From assembly GCA_029532625.1 (NCBI GenBank), contig JARFXM010000002.1, positions 434,001-498,000 of the forward strand: a DNA stretch of 64,000 bases. Reading direction: 5' to 3'. The notes beneath the pieces are model-generated. The model was not told where the DNA came from, searched no databases, and saw only the letters and a list, made by a program, of their open reading frames with translations. Source of the DNA: Lomentospora prolificans (taxonomy: Eukaryota; Ascomycota; Sordariomycetes; Microascales; Microascaceae). A program made the translations under genes and the position numbers. Positions 1 to 10,318 of the stretch are shown here, in pieces. Positions within the stretch are counted from its first letter, which is position 1. Each line of letters opens with the position of its first letter.

Positions 1-858
1 GATTCGGTTCACACCATCACACATGCCCACAAAAGTCCTGTGTCCGAATGGTCTGGACGAAAATCCAATCACGTTCAAGCTGAGTAATTCTCACGATAAA
101 TTGATATGGTGGGGTCGCCAACCTCCAAAGCCTGGTGCACGGTTTCTGGTTCTCGAGAACACTCTGAAAACTGGAAATCGTGGTACCTTCGTACAGCTGG
201 ACAATTGAAGAGGACTGAGCCACGCCCCGCCACAGATCGAGGCAGCCACATTCTTTAAGGAATACATGTGATTGCGGAACAATCTAGACGCCCTTTCAGG
301 TCGATTGTGTCACTAGAGAATTGATGGCAAGGGCCAAGGCGATCTGCGATCAACCTGGTGAGCCTTGTCGGTTGGGTTCGCAAGACTACCTACGTTGTAG
401 CCATCGATATGAAGTGACAAGTCAATTGAGGTAGGGACTAGCCAGATAGTGCGATTTTGTTCTGGTATATTGCAAGGTCACGACTCCGAGACTCGTCCAA
501 CGAAAAGTAGGGTTGATCTGATTAGGTTTACTGTGACAGTGGTTGCACCCACTGGCCATTCAAGAACATTTACGCATCTTGGGCCAGATGGTGTGCCAGT
601 AGAAGAGGAAGAAAAAGCCCTTTTCCCAAGGTAAAACACACCACGGAACGTGTAAATGTACCTGCACTTCGCGCTTCCCATGCAATGTCTTGTATGTACT
701 GCTCGACCGCCTCCTCGACGGTCGAACTGACTCCTCCAGCCTACCAACGCCTCTCTCTCTCCGGGGAGGATATCACAAACACCGCGCTCCCCCCCCCCAA
801 AACCAATCCGGGTTTCGCCGCCAGTGCGCTACGTCGTAACGTCGTAACAGGATTCTCG
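1..858. other. Left-edge non-coding stretch
   Basis: I see no supportable gene here. Short open frames exist on both strands but none resembles a known family, and they overlap one another. The last part, from about 700, lies just beyond the stop codon of the BAG-domain gene and is probably its 3' untranslated region plus spacer. Confidence 0.5.
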
Positions 859-1965
859 TTAGTTCGCCGCCTTGGCCGCATCGAGCTGATGGAGCACCTG
901 CTGCGATTCCCTGACGAGTTCTTTCCTCCTCGAGCGGACAGCGTCGTCACCATTGGGTTCGACGCCGTCAAGTTTTAAGATCACGTGCTGCAAGATCGTT
1001 TCAGACAATCTGCGGTGCTCGTCATCGCGTTTGGTCGGATCCATAGGTGGCGATCTCGTAAACTTAATACACAGGGGAGCTAGCTCCCTGTCAAAGTACG
1101 CCGCAATGTCGTCGAGTTTGTTTAGAGCCGTCTCACGGTACGCGAGGTCGACCGAAGGAGAGTCAGCCGAGCCCACAGAATCCCCGTCCTTGGAGCCCGA
1201 TGCTTTGGATTTCTTCTTGGGCTTACGACCCTTGCGACGTTTGCTTGAGCCCTTATCCGCCCCGATACTGCTTCCACCATAGCTAGATCCGTCCTCGGCC
1301 ACGATAATGTCGTCGTCCGAGCCGTAACCTCCGTTGTACGTATCCCTGGAGTTGTCGTCTCGGATCATGGCTAGGATTTCGCTCATGTTCTTCACACCGT
1401 AGTCGCGCGCGAGAGCGCCGGGCTCTTTGAGCTGACGGCCCTTATAGAAAAGTCGTACTCGACGCGTCTGGTAGTCATCGAGATCAAGTAGAAGGCCAAC
1501 GCGGTCCCGGATGTCATAGACTTTTAGTTTCCCGTCACCGATAGCGTATGCGGGGAAACAGGTTTGGTAGATCCTGTCGCGGTACTTAATATTCAGTACA
1601 TCGTCCTCGACCGGGGACGGCTCCTCTAGCGGCTCCTCTAGCTCCTGGGAGGTGATGTAGCTGTAATCTTCATCAGTAACGTTGGGCGTCCTCCCCTGGT
1701 TCATGGACGCATAGGGAGACAATGTTGGGCGAGGCCGGTAGGACCACATGGTGAGAGGGATCGCGAGGACGAGACAGATAACTGTGATCAAGGCAGCGTA
1801 AGGTGGAAGGCCGGTCTGGGACGAAACGTATTTGGCGGGTTCAGCGACTAAAGTCGAAACCTTTGCAAGGGTATTGTCGATATAGGGCTGCAGCGATGGC
1901 GGCAGGAGAGAGGAGATTCTGGCAGGAGCACCGAATGATGCCCCGAGCCCCGAGCCGGAATCCAC
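859..1965 (-). CDS. BAG-domain co-chaperone with N-terminal membrane segment and ubiquitin-like region
   Basis: BAG proteins bind the Hsp70 ATPase domain and promote nucleotide exchange. The 368-residue frame has a hydrophobic segment at about 56-74 (ALITVICLVLAIPLTMW), a ubiquitin-like region at about 125-200 (including LLLDLDDYQTRRVRLFYKG), a low-complexity Ser/Lys linker with KRRKGRKPKKKSK at about 240-253, and a C-terminal helical BAG domain from about 270 to the end. This order (membrane segment, Ubl, BAG) resembles fission-yeast Bag102-type proteins; that comparison is from family knowledge. The 5' end is unresolved. The first codon of the open frame is GTG, an in-frame TAG lies 27 bases upstream of it at about 1993-1995, and no ATG lies between. 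The first in-frame ATG is inside the hydrophobic segment (residue 73). Either a short upstream exon joins at an acceptor such as the CTCTAG there, or initiation is at a non-AUG codon. Domain call is firm; start is not. Confidence 0.8.
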   Translation of the reverse strand: MDSGSGLGASFGAPARISSLLPPSLQPYIDNTLAKVSTLVAEPAKYVSSQTGLPPYAALITVICLVLAIPLTMWSYRPRPTLSPYASMNQGRTPNVTDEDYSYITSQELEEPLEEPSPVEDDVLNIKYRDRIYQTCFPAYAIGDGKLKVYDIRDRVGLLLDLDDYQTRRVRLFYKGRQLKEPGALARDYGVKNMSEILAMIRDDNSRDTYNGGYGSDDDIIVAEDGSSYGGSSIGADKGSSKRRKGRKPKKKSKASGSKDGDSVGSADSPSVDLAYRETALNKLDDIAAYFDRELAPLCIKFTRSPPMDPTKRDDEHRRLSETILQHVILKLDGVEPNGDDAVRSRRKELVRESQQVLHQLDAAKAAN

Positions 1966-3551
1966 TTTCGTGATTGTTGCGGTGGTCCCCTAGAGGGCAC
2001 CAATCCGAAATGGCAACTAAAAGGAAAGGGAATGGGGTATATATTCGGCAGGTCAGTGGGACAAGGTCGTCAAATCACGTTGCACCTTGCTGCGGGTGTC
2101 TGGTTCGCCTTAAAAGGGTCGCTTGGAGGGGTGAGGGGATGCAAACTTGTCGTTCGCAATATGCGGCTTGAAGCTATACTTTGACGCACTCCCCGGTGCT
2201 TCCTGCCTGCGTGGGGAATTTGGAAGACGTGGCTACTGCAGTCTGGGCGGGATATGGCCTGAGCTGCAGCGGGGAGCGACTACGAGGATTGGACGGCCAC
2301 AGCGTGCTGCAGGCATATGCCCAAAGTGTCAGCACACCGGAATTGGACGCCAGCGCAGAAGGTGGCCGGGAAAACAGGAGATGGGACAGCAACACGTACA
2401 AATGAGCCTTGTGACTGACCGACTGGGACCGGGTCTTGATTTCTCAAGGTCACGGGAGGGGATACCAAGCAGGACCAGTGGATACCAGAGCCGATGCCAA
2501 CCTGCTGCGTCTAGTACCGGGAACCAGCTTTTATCGGAGAAATGAGAGGCAGTCAAGTTCCTGGAGGGGATCGAAGGATATGGGGGTTGCTCAAACGGGT
2601 CTGGGTCAACCACAATTGAGCAAAACAAGGCCGGGGGGGTCGATGCAATATGGATGGTTTCTTCGTAGCGTCGTGGCCATTAGGAATCTGGGCGGTACTT
2701 AGTCGATGATGCCGGCAATAGTTGGAAGGACGTTGGTGTTTGTCGTCGTAGTCAGGTGTAAACTTGGCAGGATGACAGTGTCATCTAAATCTCGGGGACG
2801 CCTTTTTTTCTGTTTGGCAATGTGGATTTTATGTACTTTTGCATGCGACTACGCCAATGTAGGATTCTAGACCCAATTGAGCCGCCAGGTCAATCTGTCC
2901 CCTTTTCATTTTTTGAGTCGTTTTTATTAGCGGAGATCTCCGGGGTTAAGGAGTGCCCTTGCCCAGTAAACTCCACTAACGCGTCATAGCCAGCGGCTAC
3001 TGCTGGTGGGTGCCATCAGGTGCTAGGAAGGTGCGAACCACCACTCGAGAGTGCTGTCGAACCCCGCCATGTGTACCCGTACTTGGATTGGGACAGCTGC
3101 AGCGCACTGTGGCTGGAAGCAGATCCCATGGGCGGCTCATGCTGATCGAGGCTACATTTGACATCACAGATCTCCAGCTTCACTTCTTCTGTCAACCAAA
3201 CAATCCGCACCCGATACCACAGTGCTAGCTCGACATCACCGAATCGCACGCCTCCATGTGAAAGAATCGATCCGACCTCATTATCAGCCAACCCCGCATC
3301 TTCTCCAGTCGCGCTTACCTTCACATCCCCCGTCTCGGGCATCAATCGCGGCTCCGCATCGAATCTTCACTTGCGCCCGAACCAGCACAACTCTGCAGCC
3401 GTATTGATCTTGGGCCTTATTCCTTGGGCCCAGGCGCTTCACTAGAACCCTAGTTTGCCAAGCAAAACACAGCCAACCTGCCGGCGCATTCCTCCAACCC
3501 CAGTTCATCACCCCGTCAGTCAAGTCGCAAACCCAGCCATACACATCCAAA
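1966..3551. other. Divergent intergenic region between BAG gene and dcp1
   Basis: About 1.6 kb between two genes that point away from each other, so it should hold both promoters. On the minus strand just upstream of the BAG frame there is a pyrimidine run ending in CCTTTTAG (about 2013-2030), which looks like a splice acceptor and would suit an intron in the BAG leader. The last 250 bases before dcp1 are C-rich and T/C-rich on the plus strand, as in fungal leaders. No further gene is supported. Confidence 0.45.
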
Positions 3552-4301
3552 ATGAGTCGGTCAACGCCCAGGCGCTCCCGCCAAAACAATCACCACTCTC
3601 ACAATCGCCAACCCAGCGGGCCTCGCATCGTGCCTGCCTCAGATTATGAATCCGACGCAGTTCACTACATGGAGAACCGCGATCCTCCCCCTCCTCACCT
3701 CCCCCACCGCACCAACACGGAACTAAACCTCGGCGTCCTCCGCCGTTACCTCCCCTCCATCTCCGCCATTGTATCCATCACGGCTAATGCCGTAATTTAC
3801 ACCTTTGACGTTGCGGCACAATCCTGGGACAAGTCCGGTATCGAAGGCACCCTATTCGTCTGCTCCCAGGACCCGAAGCCCACAACAGGCGAGCCCAGAT
3901 TTTGCGTCTTTGTTCTGAACAGGAGGGGCCTTGAAAATCTGATCCTAGATCTAGCAGATATCCGGGAGTGCGAGGTTACGAATGACTTGCTGATCCTAGC
4001 GCTGGAGGATGGTGGGGAAGTGGAGGAGAACCCGATGGCCAAGGCAATGGGTATTTGGATGCACGCTGACAACACGGACACGAGACAGTTAAATATGAAC
4101 CTCATTCAGAATCTATGGGGACAAGTTAAGGAGGCGAAGAAGCAGACGCAGAGTCTACAGGCGTCTGGGTATCATGGGGCTCTCGACTCATCGCAATCGG
4201 ATCGGCAAGAATCCGTTGGGCCTGCATTGCAGGCGATAGGAAAGCAAGTCAGTATCGATGAATTATTCGCTAGCCAGGCAGGTGGCGCGTTTGGCAGGTA
4301 G
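3552..4301 (+). CDS. dcp1: mRNA-decapping activator Dcp1
   Basis: Dcp1 activates the decapping enzyme Dcp2, which removes the 5' cap in cytoplasmic mRNA decay (P-bodies). The single-exon 249-residue frame starts at an ATG in good context (CAAAATGAG). Residues about 54-195 form the EVH1/PH-like Dcp1 domain: LNLGVLRRYLPSISAI, then AVIYTFD, W-DKSGIEGTLFV, PRFCVFVLNRRGLEN, and the late GIWMHA motif typical of the family. The N-terminal 50 residues are basic and Asn/His-rich and probably disordered. The C-terminal 60 residues are Gln/Ser-rich and end with a conserved-looking short helix (SIDELFAS). Size is normal for filamentous fungi. The gene is convergent with hob3, with 366 bases between the stop codons. 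Confidence 0.92.
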   Translation: MSRSTPRRSRQNNHHSHNRQPSGPRIVPASDYESDAVHYMENRDPPPPHLPHRTNTELNLGVLRRYLPSISAIVSITANAVIYTFDVAAQSWDKSGIEGTLFVCSQDPKPTTGEPRFCVFVLNRRGLENLILDLADIRECEVTNDLLILALEDGGEVEENPMAKAMGIWMHADNTDTRQLNMNLIQNLWGQVKEAKKQTQSLQASGYHGALDSSQSDRQESVGPALQAIGKQVSIDELFASQAGGAFGR

Positions 4302-4667
4302 AGAACAACGATGCAAACATAGAATCACGGAACGATAACTAGATCTACGAAAGCGTGTTGAAGAAACGATGTTTATGACTGTGTATGTATGCATTCCAAC
4401 ACTATCACCTGGGGTCTTGGACAAGCGTTTGTTTACAATTCACTGTCTGACCAGCGGTCTCTTGCTTTTGTTTATATGGGCGGCGGTTTTCCATTGCCCC
4501 TCCAGACAACCAATCCTCGAATAATTTCCATTACTTCATGTCGAAAACAACCAGCCAAACGCCTCCGATTCCGTTAGTTGAGTCAAATGCGCACAAGAGG
4601 GAGCGATAAACGAAGCCTGCTTATCAAGGCGTAATCAAAAACAAAACGTCGCTACAACGTCGAGTTT
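4302..4667. other. Convergent 3' spacer between dcp1 and hob3
   Basis: This 366-base gap lies between two converging stop codons and should contain both 3' ends. It is AT-richer than the flanking coding DNA. I see no gene or structured RNA in it. Confidence 0.5.
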
Positions 4668-5812
4668 CTACACCGTTCCGCTTATGCTGAGCTCCCGAAT
4701 CTCCTGTAGTACCTGTTCAACCCTAGCGTCGAGGTGGCCCTCCGCATACTGATCTCGGGTATCTTTATCGAGGTACTGCTGCACCTGGGCCATTCGACTG
4801 TACGCCTCGGCACAGAATCGGAGTTGGATCTTGACGAGAGCTTCAAAGCTGGGGTCGAGATAAGGGACTCGGAGGTCGATGAGCTGGGGGAGCTCGGTGC
4901 AGAGCTGTTCGTTGAGCTGCTCATAGGCAGCGCGGGCCATCTCCATCTCCTTCTCGGCACGGGGCAACTTAGTGACATCCTTGTCGGGCTTCTCGACGAG
5001 TTTCTTGACTTTAGCTCGTAGTGCATCGTAGTCGAGTAGTTTGTGGCCGCGCTTCTTAATGCCTGGCTCGGTGTTAGGTAGGGATTAGAAAATTCGAAGA
5101 TGGAGGGCCTGCACGTACATTCGTTCACATCCGAGAAGTAGGAGCAGAATCTGGTGATGGGTTCTAGAACCGTTGTCCTGGGGTAATGTTAGAGTTGTAC
5201 ATGCCAAGGCAGCCTCCATTGACTATGACCATACCTATATGGGCCATCCAACGCCTTGATTGTCTCCGTATCTAGATCCTCGACAGCTTGCTTGTAGCTC
5301 CGGCTAACTCCATCCTTCGCACCCGCGTCACCGTAAAACGCGTCTATCGTCTCGGCGATTCGCATCTGCGAGGCAGTCATTGCTGGAGGCTATGTCAGCA
5401 TTGATCCCTGATCCGAATCGGTCGGTCGGTCTACCTCGAAGAGAGTCTAGATATCCCTTAGCTTCCTTTTGGAGTCGTAATGAAGCCGCCTCCATAGTTT
5501 TAAATCGGCTAAAAGAGCGTTAGATTCTTTTTCATAGCCATCTCCTTCGTTCAAGGTTAGTCGTACCGCTCCTCAACCTCATAATCTCTGTCGTTGGTCT
5601 TTTCCACATGACCTGATACCCGCCGAGTTAAAATTGAAACGAGGAATATGTTACAGGCAAACTCGATTAAATCGACAAGGCAAACGAACCCGTCTTCATC
5701 ATCACCGTAGTCGTAGCACGGTTGACATTTTTCTTGAATCCTATCGTTCGGTCAGTGTTCCGTGACTCCCCCTCATCGGACAAAATCATCATGACGAACC
5801 GGCCCAGGACAT
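4668..5812 (-). CDS. hob3: BAR-domain protein Hob3/Rvs161 (amphiphysin-like)
   Basis: Rvs161/Hob3 is an N-BAR protein that dimerises, curves membranes and links actin patches to endocytosis and cytokinesis. Seven exons read by eye: 5800-5812, 5690-5740, 5567-5612, 5435-5508, 5235-5382, 5119-5177 and 4668-5062. They sum to 786 bases (261 residues plus stop). The first exon is only 13 bases and encodes MSWAG. The joined protein then runs FKKNVNRATTTVMMKTGHVEK, KEAKGYLDSLRAMTASQM, IAETIDAFYG, ALDGPYRTTVLEPI, CIKKRGHKLLDYDALRAKV and ends ELSISGTV, all family hallmarks. The protein is all BAR domain, with no SH3 domain, as expected for Rvs161 rather than Rvs167. It is divergent from pth1, with 763 bases between start codons. 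Identification is very secure; each junction uses GT-AG. Confidence 0.93.
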
Positions 5813-6575
5813 CTTGGCGGCGGGATTGCAACGGTAATCGGTTCAAACGGAATATATAGCTATGCCGGGTTGCTCGATATAAATATTGGCTCGTTTGTTA
5901 GAATCGTAACTGAGGGCATAAAAGCTTCGCTGGTCGTATCTGGGTGGTCGTTTCGTTGGGGGAAGTAAAGAATCGCGACGGGGACTCGGGATGCAGATGG
6001 CCTTGGCGAGAGGTGAAGTGGGAGATGGGCCTGTTGGGCCGGTTTGAGAGGTTTAGGAGTGAAGACGTCAGCGAAGTGCGTTGCTTGCTGCTGAGCCACT
6101 GTGGGGCTAGCGAAGTACCGCCACCTCCCCGAATTAGTGTGACCCATGTCAAATTGAGCCTGCCCTTCCGTTCAGAGCTGGCGCCAGGTGTTCCTGCTCC
6201 TCTCAGCACCGGCTTGCACGTGTTAGCGCGGGGTGGCCCGCCAAGGTTCAAACGCTAGGATTCCTGTACATGACATGACATTGTGAGGCACGGCATTCCG
6301 CCTTCGAATTCAGCAGTTGAAGACAAGTCACTTCGTCTTTCTCCACGTGATTTCGCGTTTCTTGGAGTGGGTCAGAAAATCCTCGTCGCTATCATCCATC
6401 CTATCACTGCGGTTATCTATATTCACAAATATCACCAGGACATTCTTGTGGCAAAGGGGGTAGGGTCTCTTCCTGGCCAGTACCAGAAATACTAGGGGTA
6501 TATCGAAAACCGAGTCGTGGATACTAGCGACCACCTCTCAAAAGCCAACCCCGTCCTGGATGAGGCCCAATCGCC
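5813..6575. other. Divergent promoter region of hob3 and pth1
   Basis: This 763-base interval separates two start codons that face away from each other, so it should carry both promoters. Overlapping frames of up to 117 codons occur on both strands but have no family resemblance and overlap each other. I see no clear TATA element. Confidence 0.45.
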
Positions 6576-7184
6576 ATGTCCGGTCTCAAGTTCTTTCTCG
6601 TTAGCCTAGGCAATCAGGCGCCTTATTATGACACCTTTCACTCAGCGGGCCACCACGCGTTACACGCGCTTCAGAAAATACTCGGGCCCACCCAGCCATC
6701 CTTCACGTCAGCTAGGATCGGCAAGAAAGCCAGCCTCGCCTCGCTGGGCACCAAATACATGATGGTGCAAAGCCCTACGTTCATGAATACTTCCGGACCG
6801 TGGGTATCAGCAGCGTGGAAGCAGGCGTTAGAGGATCACGACCCCCAAAGCCTAGCTCTTGTACTTGTCCATGACGAATTAGAAGAGTCCTTGGGCGTTG
6901 TCAAGATCCGACAATGGAAAAAGAGTCACCGCGGGCACAACGGTATTAAGAGCGTAAACGCGAGTCTGAAGCCTGCAGACTATCCGGATTCTCTCTGGAG
7001 CAGAATAGGAATCGGAATTGGACGACCAGAGGGCAGGGACTCGGGATCTGTTTCGGACTATGTGCTTAGACCCATGTCGAGATATCAGAAGTCCATTATT
7101 GAAGCCAAAGGAGCAGAGGGCGTTATGAGGTGCCTGGAGGAGCTAGAGAGGGACTGGAAGGCTCAAAAAGGTGGCGAATCTTGA
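6576..7184 (+). CDS. pth1: Peptidyl-tRNA hydrolase, bacterial (Pth) type
   Basis: Pth cleaves the ester bond of peptidyl-tRNAs released from stalled ribosomes, freeing the tRNA; fungal copies of this bacterial type are usually mitochondrial. The single-exon 202-residue frame carries the expected active-site landmarks in order: the catalytic His in DTFHSAG (about residue 24), Asn in TFMNTSG (about 71), Asp in VHDELEE (about 98) and Asn in RGHNGIKS (about 121). The C-terminal part has the IGIGIGRPEG loop and a SDYVLRPM segment, both typical. The first motif reads GNQA instead of the usual GNPG. There is no obvious long N-terminal presequence, so mitochondrial targeting is inferred from the family, not seen. 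Confidence 0.9.
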   Translation: MSGLKFFLVSLGNQAPYYDTFHSAGHHALHALQKILGPTQPSFTSARIGKKASLASLGTKYMMVQSPTFMNTSGPWVSAAWKQALEDHDPQSLALVLVHDELEESLGVVKIRQWKKSHRGHNGIKSVNASLKPADYPDSLWSRIGIGIGRPEGRDSGSVSDYVLRPMSRYQKSIIEAKGAEGVMRCLEELERDWKAQKGGES

Positions 7185-9390
7185 ATGGGAGGTTTCATCC
7201 GAATGGCAACCGCGCATATTCCAGAATATTTCTCCTGGCACTTGGTTCGCGGGAATAAAGAGGAAAAGGTACCGATGGGCTATCGGGGGGTGGGAAGCCA
7301 TCTTTGCCTCTTTACCGAGAAAGCAGGATCCTGCGCCCGCTTCGACACTCAAAGATGAGCATATGATGAGTTGGGGCATCCTACACCTTCGGTATCGGTC
7401 AGTGTGCCCCACAAACAGGGCTCTTTCGACGCCCGCAAAGATGCACCCTGGGGGCAGGGCCACAAAGCGCTTCGTCCCGCGTGCTACTGCAAATCAGCGA
7501 GATTGCCGCGGGCGTTGGACAGTTATGGGGATGATCGATGTGCTCATCAATCTATTCTCCGTTTAAGGTTCGAAACAGAGCAACATCTTGGGAGCGGGAA
7601 AGAGAGCTCATTCGCGGTCTCCGCATGTTGCGCCCGCCGTGAGGATTTAATTCCGGTGGAGTTGGGGAAAATGGCTCTACTTTACGAGGAACTCAACTCT
7701 CTCGAGTCATGTCAGGTACCAGCGCGGGATGAGGCGCTGGGCTGAAAGGCTGTTGTTGACGACCGCATTCTTGCCTACGCCACGCCGTTCTCCTGCTTGC
7801 CAGCCGATATTGAAATTTTGTAAATTAGATGTTTGATTTCTAATACATCGGAACCCTACGATGTATCTGGATCTCGGCTCTCGACCGGAAAGCATCGATA
7901 TCGAGAAGAAATCCCCTCTGACTTTCCTCCTCACCTCACATGCATTTCCTAGACTTCCACCGAAGAAACCTCGTATCTTTTCGCCTACTCCTTCCGAGGG
8001 CCTGCATCCTTGAAATCCTTGCCGTCCCCCACTTGAAGCGAGATTGCAAGACATGGAAATCCTAGTTCGTTGATGCGCATGCACGACCGACGTGGTGTCG
8101 TTGATAAGCCAGGCTTGGCTTCGTGCGTATTCGACAGAGACAGCGGCAGTCTAGAATATCTAAAATTCTCCAAGCTACCGGCCGAATGCCCGGTCGAGTT
8201 AACCTCTCTGTTCAGTTGTTGGAACGTTGACAGGGGGTGTGCCACCTGCATACCGTTTCGTTGATAAGAAAGATAAGAAGATAAGACGTCTCATCGAACT
8301 TAGTCCAAAAACGGAACAGCCACCAACACTTTAAGCGTCCCAAACGAAATTGAGAGCTGTACCACGGTCCAGGAGTGCTGGATCACTGTCATTGAGACCA
8401 AGACTCACGGATGCCAAGAGATAAGCCGCAGCCAATCAGATCACCATCGTTGCGACTGTCGTCCCGACTCGGAAGAATATGGGAGGCATCGAGAGTTTCT
8501 GATAAGAGGGCATGTTGAATTTGAATTCCGCGCTGAAGTGGCTACCTTCCCCTCCGTAGGGTGCCGACCCTCTTTCTTGCCCAAGCACAGTTCCCGAAGA
8601 GTCGGGCGATGAAGGACGAGAACTGTGCTTTATGAGCCACTCGAGGGCCTGCTTAACAAAGTCCAGATAAACCTAGTGAAGGCCGATATCGCGGCCTGGT
8701 CACCGCGATTGCAACAGCCTTGTATTTCCTTCTTTTCTTTGTCATGCGCAAAACCACTCGGCTTCAAATGCGCCTTGGGCCGTCCATTCAAGGTTTGTCC
8801 TGCAGTCTGACAAAGGGAGATGCTGATATCATTTATTCACTGAACCCGCGTGTCGACTTTGACGCAAACGAAACAGGCCATTTTGCAATTAAATCGTAGG
8901 CACGGATCCATATGTGTGCCCCTTGTGCTACCACACCGCCGAATATCCAGCATGGATCATATCTACCCTACTGGGTAGATGCACAAGTAAGGTACGGCGA
9001 GATCAGTGGAGGGAAGGCGCACCGTAACATCCTATTAGCAGGCCGCAATCAATATTGTCTATGGCGTATCGACAGTCTTAACTGGCTCCGTTTCTTATCG
9101 GCGCTAACTGCACGAGACAGGGGTCGTGAGCCCGGACAGCCACATCAGGGCTTCTCCAACAACGACTACCTCGACCTAGAAGAAGCTCGTAGGCCTAGCC
9201 TTATCATGGCACTGAGCATAGGCGGTGGATTCAGGTCCTAGAAAATGTTCCTCTGCTTATTCCCTTCGGGCATGGCGTCTGGAGCAGACGGCTCCGTCAC
9301 CGGATGGTCTAATCTTCCACCGTTGGTCCGCTTTGCCAAAACTGCAGTCGAACGAAGCTCCAGGTCCTATTAAATAGAAGCAGCTTGGGT

Positions 9391-10137
9391 CTTATCATTG
9401 CAGCCAAGACTGCACAATGCCCACTCAAACCCTCGAGGGAAACGATGGGAATTGGCTAGGTTGGATCAGTATCTCTATATTCCCATGACAGTATTTTTCC
9501 CTCCTCTTACTTCCCCCATTCTGTATCTCTGTCCCGCCTGTAGGCCCAACCCATCGATAAGCGACAAAGCTAGTATAGCTTGTGGAAGAATGCACCAAAC
9601 ACATCCATTCTCTTCACACTCATCACCGACGTTCTTGGCCCGGCATATCCACTCTCTTGGCACGGGGAGTCTGATTCGGGACAGGACGGTATGGTACAGT
9701 TACCGTAGATAGACACCAACCCCAGTCCTTCGATTCTGTAGTTCGACCGATACACCTTCGTGGCAAGCGGAATGGAACATTCACGTTCAGGTCATGTACC
9801 GCACCCGTCCTATCCCGGCTATCTAGGTAACTTAACGCTTGACAGCTAATATTGCAGCTACATGCTTAATACCCTTTCCATGACCCGAGACCAAGGGTCG
9901 GCCATGTCGATTGCTCCACATCGCATCTGTAGCGCGGAACGATGATATTGTTCTGACCCCTGTTCTTCTCTTCCTGGGAGGGTGGGTTGACCCTCGCGTG
10001 AAGTATAGCTTCGCTTGTTTCGTTACTCACTTCCGTCGTCCTGGTCTCGAGTATATAGTCAAGAGATCCCCGAAGCTGGCGACACCTTCCGGGGTTTCTC
10101 TATTTTCTTCTCCATCCTCCAGCCACATCTCCTATCG
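9391..10137. promoter_or_regulatory. GATA-factor-like motifs upstream of the ammonium transporter
   Basis: HGATAR motifs, the binding consensus of fungal nitrogen regulators of the AreA/NIT2 type, occur as TGATAAG (reverse strand, 9391-9397), CGATAAG (9555-9561) and AGATAG or CGATAG forms near 9707, 9822 and 10132. Ammonium permeases are classic targets of this control. About three such motifs are expected by chance in a stretch this long, so the excess is slight; function is inference from the neighbouring gene. Confidence 0.25.
10052..10058 (+). promoter_or_regulatory. Candidate TATA box of the ammonium transporter gene
   Basis: TATATAG lies 261 bases before the start codon, with a pyrimidine-rich leader between. 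The arrangement suits a fungal core promoter, but no transcript data support it. Confidence 0.35.
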
Positions 10138-10318
10138 CGGGCTTCTCCTCACCCCATTCTTTTTTCGTCCTTTTTCTTTTTTTTTTCTTCTTCTTTTATA
10201 CCGTGCCTCTGGTCACCGATCTTGCGATCCGGGTTTGACAAGTGGTCGTGTAACCCTTTCCTGACGACAACCTAACCAACTCCCAAAATACCATTGGCGC
10301 CGAGCCAACGTCATCACG

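Larger units (their letters stand above)
7185..10318. other. Long gene-poor interval upstream of the ammonium transporter
   Basis: About 3.1 kb without a supportable gene. Open frames of 60-131 codons occur in several frames and look like chance. The last kilobase is probably the promoter and leader of the ammonium transporter: a TATATAG at 10052-10058 and a long pyrimidine tract at about 10140-10200 (mostly T and C). Several HGATAR motifs lie upstream (see the separate regulatory entry). Confidence 0.45.
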
